A stretch of 64,000 bases of DNA from Muribaculaceae bacterium (GTDB lineage Bacteria > Bacteroidota > Bacteroidia > Bacteroidales > Muribaculaceae), in assembly GCA_017396945.1 (NCBI GenBank), contig JAFQKI010000009.1, forward strand, positions 89,760 to 153,759, written 5' to 3'. Positions within the stretch are counted from its first letter, which is position 1. Each line of letters starts with the position of its first letter. The notes beneath the pieces are model-generated. The model saw only the letters and a list, made by a program, of their open reading frames with translations, did no database searches and was not told the origin of the DNA. The position numbers and the translations under genes are program-made. Shown here one piece after another: positions 35,545-43,625 of the stretch.

Positions 35545-35727
35545 ATGGGAAGTGTTTGGATTTGGCTTGCTGTAATTATCGTTTTTGGTATAATCTGCGG
35601 GGGTGTTTATGCCTGGTTATATGGTGTCAAATCATGGCGACAATTTTTGCGTCGCTTTATAATTAGCGCAATTATATATGCCGTTGTAGCAATGTCGTTG
35701 CTTGTCGTGTTTTATGCTTTAATTTGA
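35545..35727 (+). CDS. Small two-segment membrane protein
   Basis: A 60-residue protein with two hydrophobic segments (about 3-25 and 38-60) separated by a basic loop (KSWRQFLRRF). Function unknown. It is probably translated with the DUF695 gene. The 3' end overlaps the convergent FAD oxidoreductase gene by 16 bases. Confidence 0.65.
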   Translation: MGSVWIWLAVIIVFGIICGGVYAWLYGVKSWRQFLRRFIISAIIYAVVAMSLLVVFYALI

Positions 35728-37286
35728 GAGAGGTATATCGCACAAGCCTCGGCACAACGTTCACCGTCAATCGCTGCTGAGACGATGCCTCCGGCATAAC
35801 CGGCACCTTCGCCACATGGGAATAGTCCGGAGATGGAAATGTGCATGAGAGAATCTCGGTTACGTGGTATTCTGACCGGAGATGAAGTGCGTGTCTCGTC
35901 ACCTATCAGTATTGCTTCATTTGTGAGAAACCCATGTGATTTGCGCCCAAATTCCTTGAATCCTTTTTGGAGCCGATTGGCAATAAATGAGGGGAGTAGT
36001 TTATCAATGCGAGCGGGGTGTATCCCCGGAGCGTATGATGTGCCGGGTAAATCTTTAGACTCTTTCCCATTAACAAAGTCAACCATTCTTTGAGCCGGAG
36101 CGTTTTGCGTTTTGTTGCTTTCTTCATAAAAACGAGCTTCAATATCTTCTTGATATTTCATCATTTTTAGACAACCATGTTGCTCATATTTTTCTGTAAT
36201 ATCTTCAGGTAGGATTTCAACGACCATTCCTGAATTTGCCCATTTTGTGCCACGAGAAGAGGGGGACATCCCGTTTACAACGAGTTGGTTGGGCGCACTT
36301 GCGGCAGGAATGATAAATCCTCCGGGGCACATGCAGAAAGAATATACCGCTCTGTCGTCAACACGGGTCAACATTGAGTATTCAGCCGCCGGCAGATATT
36401 TCCCGCGACCATTCTTACTATGATATTGTATGCAATCGATAAGATGTTGAGGGTGTTCCAATCTCACGCCTATCGCAATACCTTTGGGCTCAAGTGTGAT
36501 GTGCTTGTCGTTTAGCATATAGTAAACATCTCTAGCCGAGTGACCGGTAGCAAGTATTACTGCTCCTGAAAACTCTTTGCCATCGGCGGTTTTGACTCCG
36601 GTAGCTATTTTGTCGGTTATGGTAATATCTGTGACTTTGCATGAGAAATGGACTTCGCCACCGGCTTGTATGATTGTTTTGCGCATCGCTTTAATCACTT
36701 CGGGTAATCGGTCGGTGCCTATGTGAGGATGTGCGTCAACGAGTATATCTTCTGAGGCTCCATGCTGGTGGAATATGGTCAATATCTTATCAACCGAGCC
36801 GCGTTTTTTGCTACGGGTGTATAACTTCCCATCGGAGTAGGCTCCGGCTCCACCCTCGCCAAAACAATAGTTTGAATCAGGGTCAACAATGTTCTCTCGT
36901 GATATGCGAGCCATATCCACGCGTCGAGAATCTACATCTTTTCCGCGTTCAAGTATAATAGGGCGATATCCCAATTCAATGAGACGTAATGCGGCAAAAA
37001 GTCCGGCAGGGCCGGCACCGACAATGATTACTTGAGGTTTCCCAACAACCGAGTTGTATCTTATCGGCTCAATAAGTGAGAGCGATACCGGCATTTCGTC
37101 AATATAGACCGACACCGATAAATTTATAATTATGTTGCGTTGTCGGGCATCGATTGAGCGTTTTGTTATTTTAATGGCTTTGATGCGATTTATATCGATA
37201 TGAAGAAGTGTTGAGATTTCTGCGGTTAATCTCAATTCGTTATATGCGATTTCTGGTGATAAGCGTAGTTGCAGAGTCTCAATCAT
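35712..37286 (-). CDS. FAD-dependent oxidoreductase (COG2509 family)
   Basis: A 524-residue flavoprotein. The start at 37286 (MIETLQLRLSPEIAYNE) gives the small N-terminal alpha/beta domain (1-95) seen in this family; then the dinucleotide motif IIVGAGPAGLFAALRLIELG, FGEGGAGAYSDGKL, AVILATGHSARD and a C-terminal GLFPCGEGAGYAGGIVSAA. Related proteins are annotated as uncharacterised FAD dehydrogenases. The gene follows the MATE transporter with 2 bases between, so they share a transcript, but no functional link is clear. Confidence 0.88.
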   Translation of the reverse strand: MIETLQLRLSPEIAYNELRLTAEISTLLHIDINRIKAIKITKRSIDARQRNIIINLSVSVYIDEMPVSLSLIEPIRYNSVVGKPQVIIVGAGPAGLFAALRLIELGYRPIILERGKDVDSRRVDMARISRENIVDPDSNYCFGEGGAGAYSDGKLYTRSKKRGSVDKILTIFHQHGASEDILVDAHPHIGTDRLPEVIKAMRKTIIQAGGEVHFSCKVTDITITDKIATGVKTADGKEFSGAVILATGHSARDVYYMLNDKHITLEPKGIAIGVRLEHPQHLIDCIQYHSKNGRGKYLPAAEYSMLTRVDDRAVYSFCMCPGGFIIPAASAPNQLVVNGMSPSSRGTKWANSGMVVEILPEDITEKYEQHGCLKMMKYQEDIEARFYEESNKTQNAPAQRMVDFVNGKESKDLPGTSYAPGIHPARIDKLLPSFIANRLQKGFKEFGRKSHGFLTNEAILIGDETRTSSPVRIPRNRDSLMHISISGLFPCGEGAGYAGGIVSAAIDGERCAEACAIYLSQIKA

Positions 37287-37288
37287 AT

Positions 37289-38674
37289 CTATGAATTTAT
37301 GTTTAATGATGAAAAATGCTTGTCTTGACGTTTCAGCAAAATTACAAGAGTAATAGCCGCGACTATAAACGCAAGCATATCGGAAACAGCGAGGCTTAGC
37401 CATACGCCGTTAATGCCCAACCATGCCGGTAGTACCAATAGAGTGGGAATTAAGAATAATAATTGACGTGTTAGAGATAAAAATATCGAAATGTTTGGAC
37501 TCCCGATCGATTGAAAGAAGTTTTGAATAATTATTTGAGCGCCAACCACAGTAAAGAACATCATGCTGATTTTAAACCCATTTTGAGCGATGTCGATTAA
37601 TGTTGTGTCTTCAGTGAATAATGCGCTGATTTGATTTGGTGCCAATTCAGCCAATAGGACTCCGATAGTGGTAATGATCATTCCTAACCATATACCAATT
37701 TTTAACGTGCGTTTCACCCTATGCCATTGGTTTGCGCCATAGTTAAACCCTAAAATTGGTTGCATCCCTTGTGTGACACCAAACACAACCATGACAAAAA
37801 GCATTGCCGTGCGATTTACGATGCCATAAGAGCCTACCGCGAGATTGCCATTTTCTCCTCCGGTTTTTAACAATGCGCCATTAATGAAAATCACAACAAT
37901 ACATGCACACACGTTCATCAAAAACGGAGATAACCCGATGGCATACATGCGTTTTATGATAGATGGTATGAGCCACTTGTTTTTTTTGTCGATGTGAACA
38001 AAACTTTTATGAGACATAAAATGGTGCATTACCCAAATAAATCCGACAAATTGTCCGCATATTGTGGCAAGTGCGGCTCCTTTTATTCCCCATTGAAATT
38101 GGAAGATGAATAATGGTGCAAGTGACACATTGACAAGAACCGACAATAGGGCAGAGTACATTGCTTTCTTGGGGTAACCGGTTGCTCTCATCATGTTGTT
38201 TAAGACGATAAACAGATAAGAAATCGGAGTGCCATAGAGTATGACTTGCATGAAATCGCGAGCGTAAGAAATCGTTTCATTTGTTGCTCCGAAAAAATAC
38301 AATATCTCATCAAGAAATATAAGGGTTAAGCCACCAAAAACGATTGAATGTATAAGGCTTAGTACAACAACACTGTTTGCCGTTTCGTTGGCTTTGGAGA
38401 TGTTTTTTTGTCCTAAGTAAATAGAACTTATTGTTGAGCCGCCGACAGCGATAACCGTACAGAACGCAATCACCAAGTTCATTAATGGAAATGTGATGGC
38501 GAGTCCGGCAATAGCCATTGCTCCAACTCCTCGTCCGATATATATACTATCAATAATGTTGTATAGAGAAGTTACCACGCTTGCGATTACCGCGGGTACC
38601 GAGTATTGTAATAATAGCTTTCCGATAGGCTTGGTGCCAAGCGTCATAGGGCTGTTTTCGTTGTTTTCTGCCAT
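37289..38674 (-). CDS. MATE-family efflux transporter
   Basis: A 461-residue protein with twelve hydrophobic segments and the two-fold MATE layout (PIGKLLLQYSVPAVIASVVT near the start, GVTQGMQPILGFNYGA in the second half). MATE pumps export drugs or metabolites with Na+ or H+ antiport. First gene of a two-gene unit with the FAD oxidoreductase; it diverges from the HAD gene. Confidence 0.9.
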   Translation of the reverse strand: MAENNENSPMTLGTKPIGKLLLQYSVPAVIASVVTSLYNIIDSIYIGRGVGAMAIAGLAITFPLMNLVIAFCTVIAVGGSTISSIYLGQKNISKANETANSVVVLSLIHSIVFGGLTLIFLDEILYFFGATNETISYARDFMQVILYGTPISYLFIVLNNMMRATGYPKKAMYSALLSVLVNVSLAPLFIFQFQWGIKGAALATICGQFVGFIWVMHHFMSHKSFVHIDKKNKWLIPSIIKRMYAIGLSPFLMNVCACIVVIFINGALLKTGGENGNLAVGSYGIVNRTAMLFVMVVFGVTQGMQPILGFNYGANQWHRVKRTLKIGIWLGMIITTIGVLLAELAPNQISALFTEDTTLIDIAQNGFKISMMFFTVVGAQIIIQNFFQSIGSPNISIFLSLTRQLLFLIPTLLVLPAWLGINGVWLSLAVSDMLAFIVAAITLVILLKRQDKHFSSLNINS

Positions 38675-38735
38675 ATATTTAATTTGATTTTACAAAATTA
38701 ACTCAAAATGACGCAATCATACTCTTTTTGAGTAT

Positions 38736-38743
38736 TAAATTTG
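38736..38743 (+). promoter_or_regulatory. -7 promoter element of the HAD phosphatase gene
   Basis: TAAATTTG, exact TAnnTTTG, 22 bases before the ATG at 38766. No good -33 TTG. Confidence 0.45.
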
Positions 38744-38765
38744 CGTAAAAATAAAACGTTTGAAA

Positions 38766-39401
38766 ATGGAAAAAGTAGGAGTGCTGTTTGATTTAGATGG
38801 CGTATTGATTGATAGTGAGGGTCTTTATACCGAATTTTGGCGTGATGTGGAGAAAGTATATCCAACTCATGTCGAGGATTTTGTATATAAAATAAAGGGT
38901 AATGCGTTGTTCAAGATACTTGATACTTATTTTGAGAAAAATGTTCATCAAAATATCGTGGAGATGGTGCATGAATTTGAACGAAATATCAAATACCCGA
39001 TATATGATGGAGTGATTTCGTTTTTGGCTGAGTTAAAACAACGAGGTATTCCGGCTGCGATAGTTACGAGTAGCGATGATGTGAAGATGGAAAATCTATA
39101 TAAACAATATCCCGATTTTAGAGGGAATTTTGCTGCGGTTATCACCGGGTCGGATGTTGCTCAATCAAAGCCACATCCCGAAGGGTATTTGTTGGCTGCT
39201 AAGGCGATAGGTGTCGCTCCTGAAAATTGCTATGTCTTTGAGGACTCGCTGCAAGGATTAGATGCCGGAATCGCATCGGGGGCAACCGTCGTTGGATTAA
39301 CGACAAGTAACCCTGTTGAAGTGATTAAAAACAAAGCCCACGAAATTATAGATGATTTCGTAGGCTATAGTGTAGATAAAATGCTTTTGATTAAACGATG
39401 A
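38766..39401 (+). CDS. HAD phosphatase, beta-phosphoglucomutase-like
   Basis: A 211-residue HAD hydrolase. Motif I is LFDLDGVLIDSE, motif II AIVTSSDD, the motif III Lys is in SKPHPEGYLLAA and motif IV FEDSLQGLDAG. The alpha-helical cap and FDLDGVLIDS pattern resemble beta-phosphoglucomutase and sugar-phosphate phosphatases. ATG at 38766 is preferred to a TTG two codons upstream. It converges with nadC with 1 base between stop codons. Confidence 0.86.
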   Translation: MEKVGVLFDLDGVLIDSEGLYTEFWRDVEKVYPTHVEDFVYKIKGNALFKILDTYFEKNVHQNIVEMVHEFERNIKYPIYDGVISFLAELKQRGIPAAIVTSSDDVKMENLYKQYPDFRGNFAAVITGSDVAQSKPHPEGYLLAAKAIGVAPENCYVFEDSLQGLDAGIASGATVVGLTTSNPVEVIKNKAHEIIDDFVGYSVDKMLLIKR

Positions 39402-39402
39402 T

Positions 39403-40248
39403 TTAGCAGGCTTTAAAACTCATATCCAGACCCTTTACTGAGTGTGTCAAGGCTCCTACTGAGATAAAATCAACACCACACTCGCCATAGGCGCGAAGGG
39501 TTTCCAATGTAATACCTCCCGATGATTCAATTTCAACGGCGCCATTAATGAGTTTTACGGCTTCACGAGTGCGCTCTGGAGTAAAGTTGTCAAGCATTAT
39601 GCGGTCAACGCCTGCTTCGAGAGCTTGCATAATCTCTTCGGTATTGCGCACTTCAAGTTCTATTTTCAGGTTGCGACCGGTTTCAGCGCAATACTCCTTT
39701 GCTGAAGCGACCGCTTCGGCAATGCCACCGGCAAAGTCAACATGGTTGTCTTTAATCAAAATCATGTCAAACAATCCGATGCGGTGATTGCATCCGCCTC
39801 CGATTCTCACAGCTTCTTTTTCAAGCATTCTCAATCCGGGTGTAGTCTTGCGGGTATCCAAAACCTTTGTTTTGAGCCCTTCGAGTTGTTTTTGGTATTT
39901 TGCTGTTACTGTTGCGATGCCACTCATGCGTTGCATGATGTTGAGCATGACGCGCTCGGTTTGAAGCAAAGAGCGCACTTTGCCCTCAACCTCAAATGCT
40001 ATATCTCCGGGTTTTACTTCAGCCCCGTCGTTGATATAAACAGTTATTTTCAATTCGGGGTCAAATTTTGCGAAAACTTTTTTTGCCATTTCAACGCCTG
40101 CGATAATGCCGGGTTCTTTGATGATGAGACGTTGTTTCCCCATCGCGTCGGCTGGTATTGTGCTTAACGTAGTGTGGTCACCATCACCGACATCTTCGGC
40201 AAAAGCCAGTGTCAATAAATCGTCAATGAGTTCGTCTTTTGATTTCAT
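39403..40248 (-). CDS. nadC: Nicotinate-nucleotide pyrophosphorylase (quinolinate phosphoribosyltransferase)
   Basis: A 281-residue enzyme of normal length: N-terminal EDVGDGDHTTLSTIPA, active-site LDTRKTTPGLRMLEKEAVRIGGG (residues in the substrate-binding Arg/Lys cluster), KDNHV and the C-terminal ESSGGITLETLRAYGECGVDFISVG. It turns quinolinate and PRPP into nicotinate mononucleotide in de novo NAD synthesis. It has its own promoter, which overlaps the EF-G2 terminator. Confidence 0.95.
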   Translation of the reverse strand: MKSKDELIDDLLTLAFAEDVGDGDHTTLSTIPADAMGKQRLIIKEPGIIAGVEMAKKVFAKFDPELKITVYINDGAEVKPGDIAFEVEGKVRSLLQTERVMLNIMQRMSGIATVTAKYQKQLEGLKTKVLDTRKTTPGLRMLEKEAVRIGGGCNHRIGLFDMILIKDNHVDFAGGIAEAVASAKEYCAETGRNLKIELEVRNTEEIMQALEAGVDRIMLDNFTPERTREAVKLINGAVEIESSGGITLETLRAYGECGVDFISVGALTHSVKGLDMSFKAC

Positions 40249-40277
40249 ATTTCAAGGATGTTATAAATTTCTAAGTG

Positions 40278-40309
40278 CAAAGTTACAAGTTTTTATCGGT
40301 TTGTCGCAA
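40278..40309 (-). promoter_or_regulatory. Promoter of nadC
   Basis: Minus strand: TTG (40307-40309), 21-base spacer, TAACTTTG (40278-40285). The TTG is within the T-run of the upstream terminator. Confidence 0.75.
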
Positions 40310-40341
40310 AAAGATAGCCACCAATTGAGTTGGTGGCTATC
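40306..40341 (-). terminator. Terminator of the EF-G2 gene
   Basis: A perfect 12-bp stem GATAGCCACCAA/TTGGTGGCTATC (40313-40324 with 40330-40341), 5-base loop, then a T run on the minus strand. It lies 22 bases beyond the EF-G2 stop. Confidence 0.92.
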
Positions 40342-40363
40342 AGATATGGATTAGTTAACGTTA

Positions 40364-42523
40364 TTATTCTTCGTTTTGGGTTGCTGCGTATTCTTTCAAG
40401 AGTTTTTCTTGAACATCGCTTGGTACCAACTCATATGACGCAAACTTCATTGTGAAAGAAGAGCGACCGCCTGTGATAGAGCTAAGAGCGGTTGAGTATG
40501 ACGACATTTCTTTCAAAGGCACTTTTGCGCTGAGTTTTTCAAATCCGTTTTCGCTTGACATACCCATGATAATCGCGCGACGACCTTGGAGATCACTCAT
40601 CACATCGCCCATCACATCGCCGGGAACCATGACTTCAACGTCATAAACCGGTTCGAGTACTTTGGGGTTGGCGTTGCGGAACGCTTCGCTGAATGCGTTG
40701 CGACCTGCTAAACGGAATGAGATTTCGTTTGAGTCAACCGGGTGCATTTTACCATCATAGATGCACACGCGCACGTCGCGAGCGTATGATCCTGTTAATG
40801 GACCTTGTTCCATGCGGTCCATCAAACCTTTCACGATGGCAGGGATGAAACGTGCATCGATAGCACCACCTACGATACAGTTGTGAACAACCAATTTACC
40901 ACCCCAACTCAATGGGATTTCTTGAGTATCACGCACGTTCATTTTGTATTCTTGGCTGCCAAATTTGTATGTGTCGGGTTGTGGCATGCCTTCAACAAAT
41001 GGTTCGATAATCAAGTGAACTTCACCAAATTGACCAGCACCACCTGATTGTTTTTTGTGGCGATAGTCGGCACGAGCAGCCTTGGTAATTGTTTCGCGAT
41101 AAGGTATTTTGGGCTCGTCAAACACGATAGGTAATTTATCGTTGTTTTCAACACGCCATTTCAATGTGCGTAAGTGGAATTCTCCTTGACCTGAAAGGAT
41201 TGTTTGTTTGAGTTCCTTAGATTGTTCAACAACCCAAGTGGGATCTTCTTCGTGCATACGAGTTAAAATCGCACTTAGTTTTTCCGCATCGCTTTCGGTT
41301 ACAGGGCGAACTGCACGTTGATATTTTGGAGCGGGATATTTAATGAAATCGTCATATAGATATTCGCATCCTTTTTCATTTAATGTGTTACCGGTGCGCA
41401 CGTCTTTCATTTTCACGGTTGCGCCGATGTCGCCTGCACAAAGTTTGTCGGCAGGGGTTTTGATTTGACCGCATACGCAGTTGATTTGTGCGAAACGTTC
41501 TTTTGAACCGCGACTGATGTTGTCGAGATCGACGCCGGGGGTCAATGTGCCCGACATAACTTTGAAGTAGCTGACTTCACCGATGTGTGGCTCAACAGTG
41601 GTTTTAAATACATATAGACTTAATGGCCCATCGGTATCGGGTTTAACTTCGTTACCGTTTGCATCGATAGGAGCGGGCATATCTTCGACAAAAGGAACTA
41701 CATTGCCAAGGAATTCCATCATGCGACGCACACCCATATCTTTTTCGGCGCTCACGCAGAATACAGGGAAGATAGAGCGGTCAACAAGACCTTTGCGGAT
41801 ACCTTCACGCATCTCGTCTTCAGTTAAGTGGCCTTGGTCAAAGAATTTTTCCATCAATGTCTCGTCATTTTCGGCTGCTGCCTCAACGAGTTGTTGATGT
41901 AACTCTTTGGCTTTTTCCATCTCTTCGGCAGGGATTTCTTCGATTGTAGGCACACCGCCATCAGGTCCCCAAGAGTATTTTTTCATTAACAAAACGTCAA
42001 TCATCGCATTAAATCCTGCACCACAAGATAGAGGGTATTGAATGGGCACTACCTTGCTGCCAAACACCTCTTTCATTTGCTCAAGAACGTTGTCATAGTC
42101 GGCTTTTTCGCCATCGAGTTGGTTCATCGCAAAAATTACAGGTTTCTTTAATGATACTGTAGTGCGGAAGATGTTTTGTGTGCCAACTTCAACACCATAT
42201 TGACCATTAATCACGATAACACCGGTATCGGTTACATTCAATGCAGTAATTGCGCTACCCACAAAGTCATCAGCTCCGGGGCAATCTATAACGTTTAGTT
42301 TTTTACCTAAAAATTCGGCATAAAAAACGGTTGAAAACACAGAGTATCCATATTCTTTTTCAACCGGGAAGTAGTCACATACAGTATTTTTAGCATCAAC
42401 GGTGCCACGACGTTTTATAACTCCACACTCGAAAAGCATTGCTTCGGCGAGTGTGGTTTTGCCAGAGCCTTTGCTACCAAGCAAGGCGATGTTTTTGATT
42501 TCGTTAGTTTTGTAAACCTTCAT
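40364..42523 (-). CDS. EF-G paralog (EF-G2 type) with altered GTPase motifs
   Basis: A 719-residue translational GTPase-fold protein, matching the Bacteroides EF-G2 group as I recall it (start MKVYKTNEIKNIALLGS). The P-loop GSKGSGKT (16-23) is intact, but the switch II DTPGHVD of EF-G is DCPGADD (80-86): the catalytic His is Ala84. The NKxD motif is NQLD (134-137), and the usual RGITI of switch I is not found. Published work on Bacteroides EF-G2 describes translocation support without GTPase activity and a role in gut fitness. Domains III-V (KKQSGGAGQFGEVHLIIEP, GSYARDV) look complete. Canonical fusA is not in the window. Confidence 0.9.
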   Translation of the reverse strand: MKVYKTNEIKNIALLGSKGSGKTTLAEAMLFECGVIKRRGTVDAKNTVCDYFPVEKEYGYSVFSTVFYAEFLGKKLNVIDCPGADDFVGSAITALNVTDTGVIVINGQYGVEVGTQNIFRTTVSLKKPVIFAMNQLDGEKADYDNVLEQMKEVFGSKVVPIQYPLSCGAGFNAMIDVLLMKKYSWGPDGGVPTIEEIPAEEMEKAKELHQQLVEAAAENDETLMEKFFDQGHLTEDEMREGIRKGLVDRSIFPVFCVSAEKDMGVRRMMEFLGNVVPFVEDMPAPIDANGNEVKPDTDGPLSLYVFKTTVEPHIGEVSYFKVMSGTLTPGVDLDNISRGSKERFAQINCVCGQIKTPADKLCAGDIGATVKMKDVRTGNTLNEKGCEYLYDDFIKYPAPKYQRAVRPVTESDAEKLSAILTRMHEEDPTWVVEQSKELKQTILSGQGEFHLRTLKWRVENNDKLPIVFDEPKIPYRETITKAARADYRHKKQSGGAGQFGEVHLIIEPFVEGMPQPDTYKFGSQEYKMNVRDTQEIPLSWGGKLVVHNCIVGGAIDARFIPAIVKGLMDRMEQGPLTGSYARDVRVCIYDGKMHPVDSNEISFRLAGRNAFSEAFRNANPKVLEPVYDVEVMVPGDVMGDVMSDLQGRRAIIMGMSSENGFEKLSAKVPLKEMSSYSTALSSITGGRSSFTMKFASYELVPSDVQEKLLKEYAATQNEE

Positions 42524-42798
42524 GTTATTAGGATTTTAAAATTTAAGTTATTCAATAGGTTTGTAATCGGAGCGCAAATTACTATTTTTTTTCTTATACA
42601 CCAAATCTCTTATATATGTTGCACAACATAAAAAACGTTTTTGCTATAAATTCGGAGCGTTTTATCGCTCAATGTATTGAAGCCGACCGTTTGTAAAGAT
42701 ATTCATTATCCATTACAGTAATTGTTTTTTTTGTGTGCCTCCTGTGTCCCCGAATTTGGCGATTAATAAAGTATTAATTAAAGCAATATATAAAAAAC

Positions 42799-43003
42799 GA
42801 AAGCGCGGGACATTGTTCAGTTTATTAATTCGTAGGCATCGCCAAACGCCCTCACAGAAATAAACATCCCACCCCACGCCATACCTATGTATAACACCCC
42901 GCCTACGGGGTGAGTATAGGCAAGCGAAGGCGTTTTTGACCGCATATCCTTCTGTGATAAATTTTTGGCGAATTTACGAATTAGGATAAAGCGAAACGCT
43001 TTC
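42799..43003. repeat. Nested inverted-repeat element, about 205 bp
   Basis: Within the 1.1 kb gene-free stretch several arm pairs nest around one centre: GAAAGCG 42799-42805 with CGCTTTC 42997-43003; TAATTCGTA 42826-42834 with TACGAATTA 42975-42983; CGCCAAA 42840-42846 with TTTGGCG 42964-42970; TCACAGAA 42852-42859 with TTCTGTGA 42950-42957; and a central CACCCCG/CGGGGTG hairpin (42895-42912) flanked by CCTAT/ATAGG. It is MITE-like or a long structured RNA. A 62-codon minus-strand frame (43005 to 42817) spans it; its sequence seems familiar from other Bacteroidales, so the element may recur widely. Another short inverted repeat around TAACGCGTTA lies at 43028-43037. Confidence 0.7.
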
Positions 43004-43156
43004 ATTAATAATATGTCACTTGGGGGCTAACGCGTTAACCCACCCAAGATCAATGCAAAGATAGTACATGTTGAGAGTAAAAGCAAAAAAAACAAAGTTT
43101 TGTTTTGCTTTTATCTAAACGTAGCCTAAATTGTTTTAGGTATTGGATAAAGAATA

Positions 43157-43186
43157 GGCAAGGATGTTCTCACGAATATCCTTGCC
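43157..43186. repeat. Hairpin in gene-free region
   Basis: GGCAAGGAT (43157-43165) and ATCCTTGCC (43178-43186), 9-bp perfect stem, 12-base loop. Without a strong T tract; no gene lies immediately before it on either strand. Just upstream, AAAAGCAAAA and its complement TTTTGCTTTT (about 43079-43114) form an AT-rich inverted repeat. Confidence 0.7.
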
Positions 43187-43546
43187 TTGATTTACACACA
43201 TAGTACTTAATGTTTGTTATATGTCTATTTTGATATTATTTTAATTTATGAAAAAGGGTTTTATTTTTTTAGTGGTATTGTTTAGTTAAGAAGATTGTTC
43301 AAATGTAATTTCTTGGCACAAAGTAAGACAATAAATTTGTAATGTGCAATTAAAAATATATGTTATAAATCATATTTTCTGACAATTTGCTATTTCGCTG
43401 TGGTTGGTGGAGACTGTGTCTGGTTTGACGATGTACTTAAACTGCCTATTATGAGTTGTTTTCGTGTAAATCTTGGCAAAATGGTGCATTAGTTAAAATC
43501 GGTTAAAATGAGGGCTATGGCTGTCAATTTGTAAATTGGGGCAAAG

Positions 43547-43579
43547 TATAACGGCAAGCCGAGGAGACTTGCCGTTATA
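43547..43579. terminator. Hairpin beyond the alpha-amylase 3' end
   Basis: TATAACGGCAAG (43547-43558) and CTTGCCGTTATA (43568-43579), a perfect 12-bp stem, 47 bases after the amylase stop. The T tract is weak, so it could terminate amylase mRNA or protect its 3' end. The remaining AT-rich DNA at 43187-43546 shows no gene; a TAAATTTG element lies at 43332-43339. Confidence 0.6.
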
Positions 43580-43625
43580 TATTCAATGTGACCTACGTAA
43601 AAAACAAGGAATAGTAATTCAAATT

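Noticed and set aside
42817-43005. 62-codon minus-strand frame inside the nested inverted repeat
   Set aside because: Its sequence is explained by the palindromic arms, there is no promoter or neighbouring gene support, and the DNA structure is the stronger signal. It is noted under the repeat.
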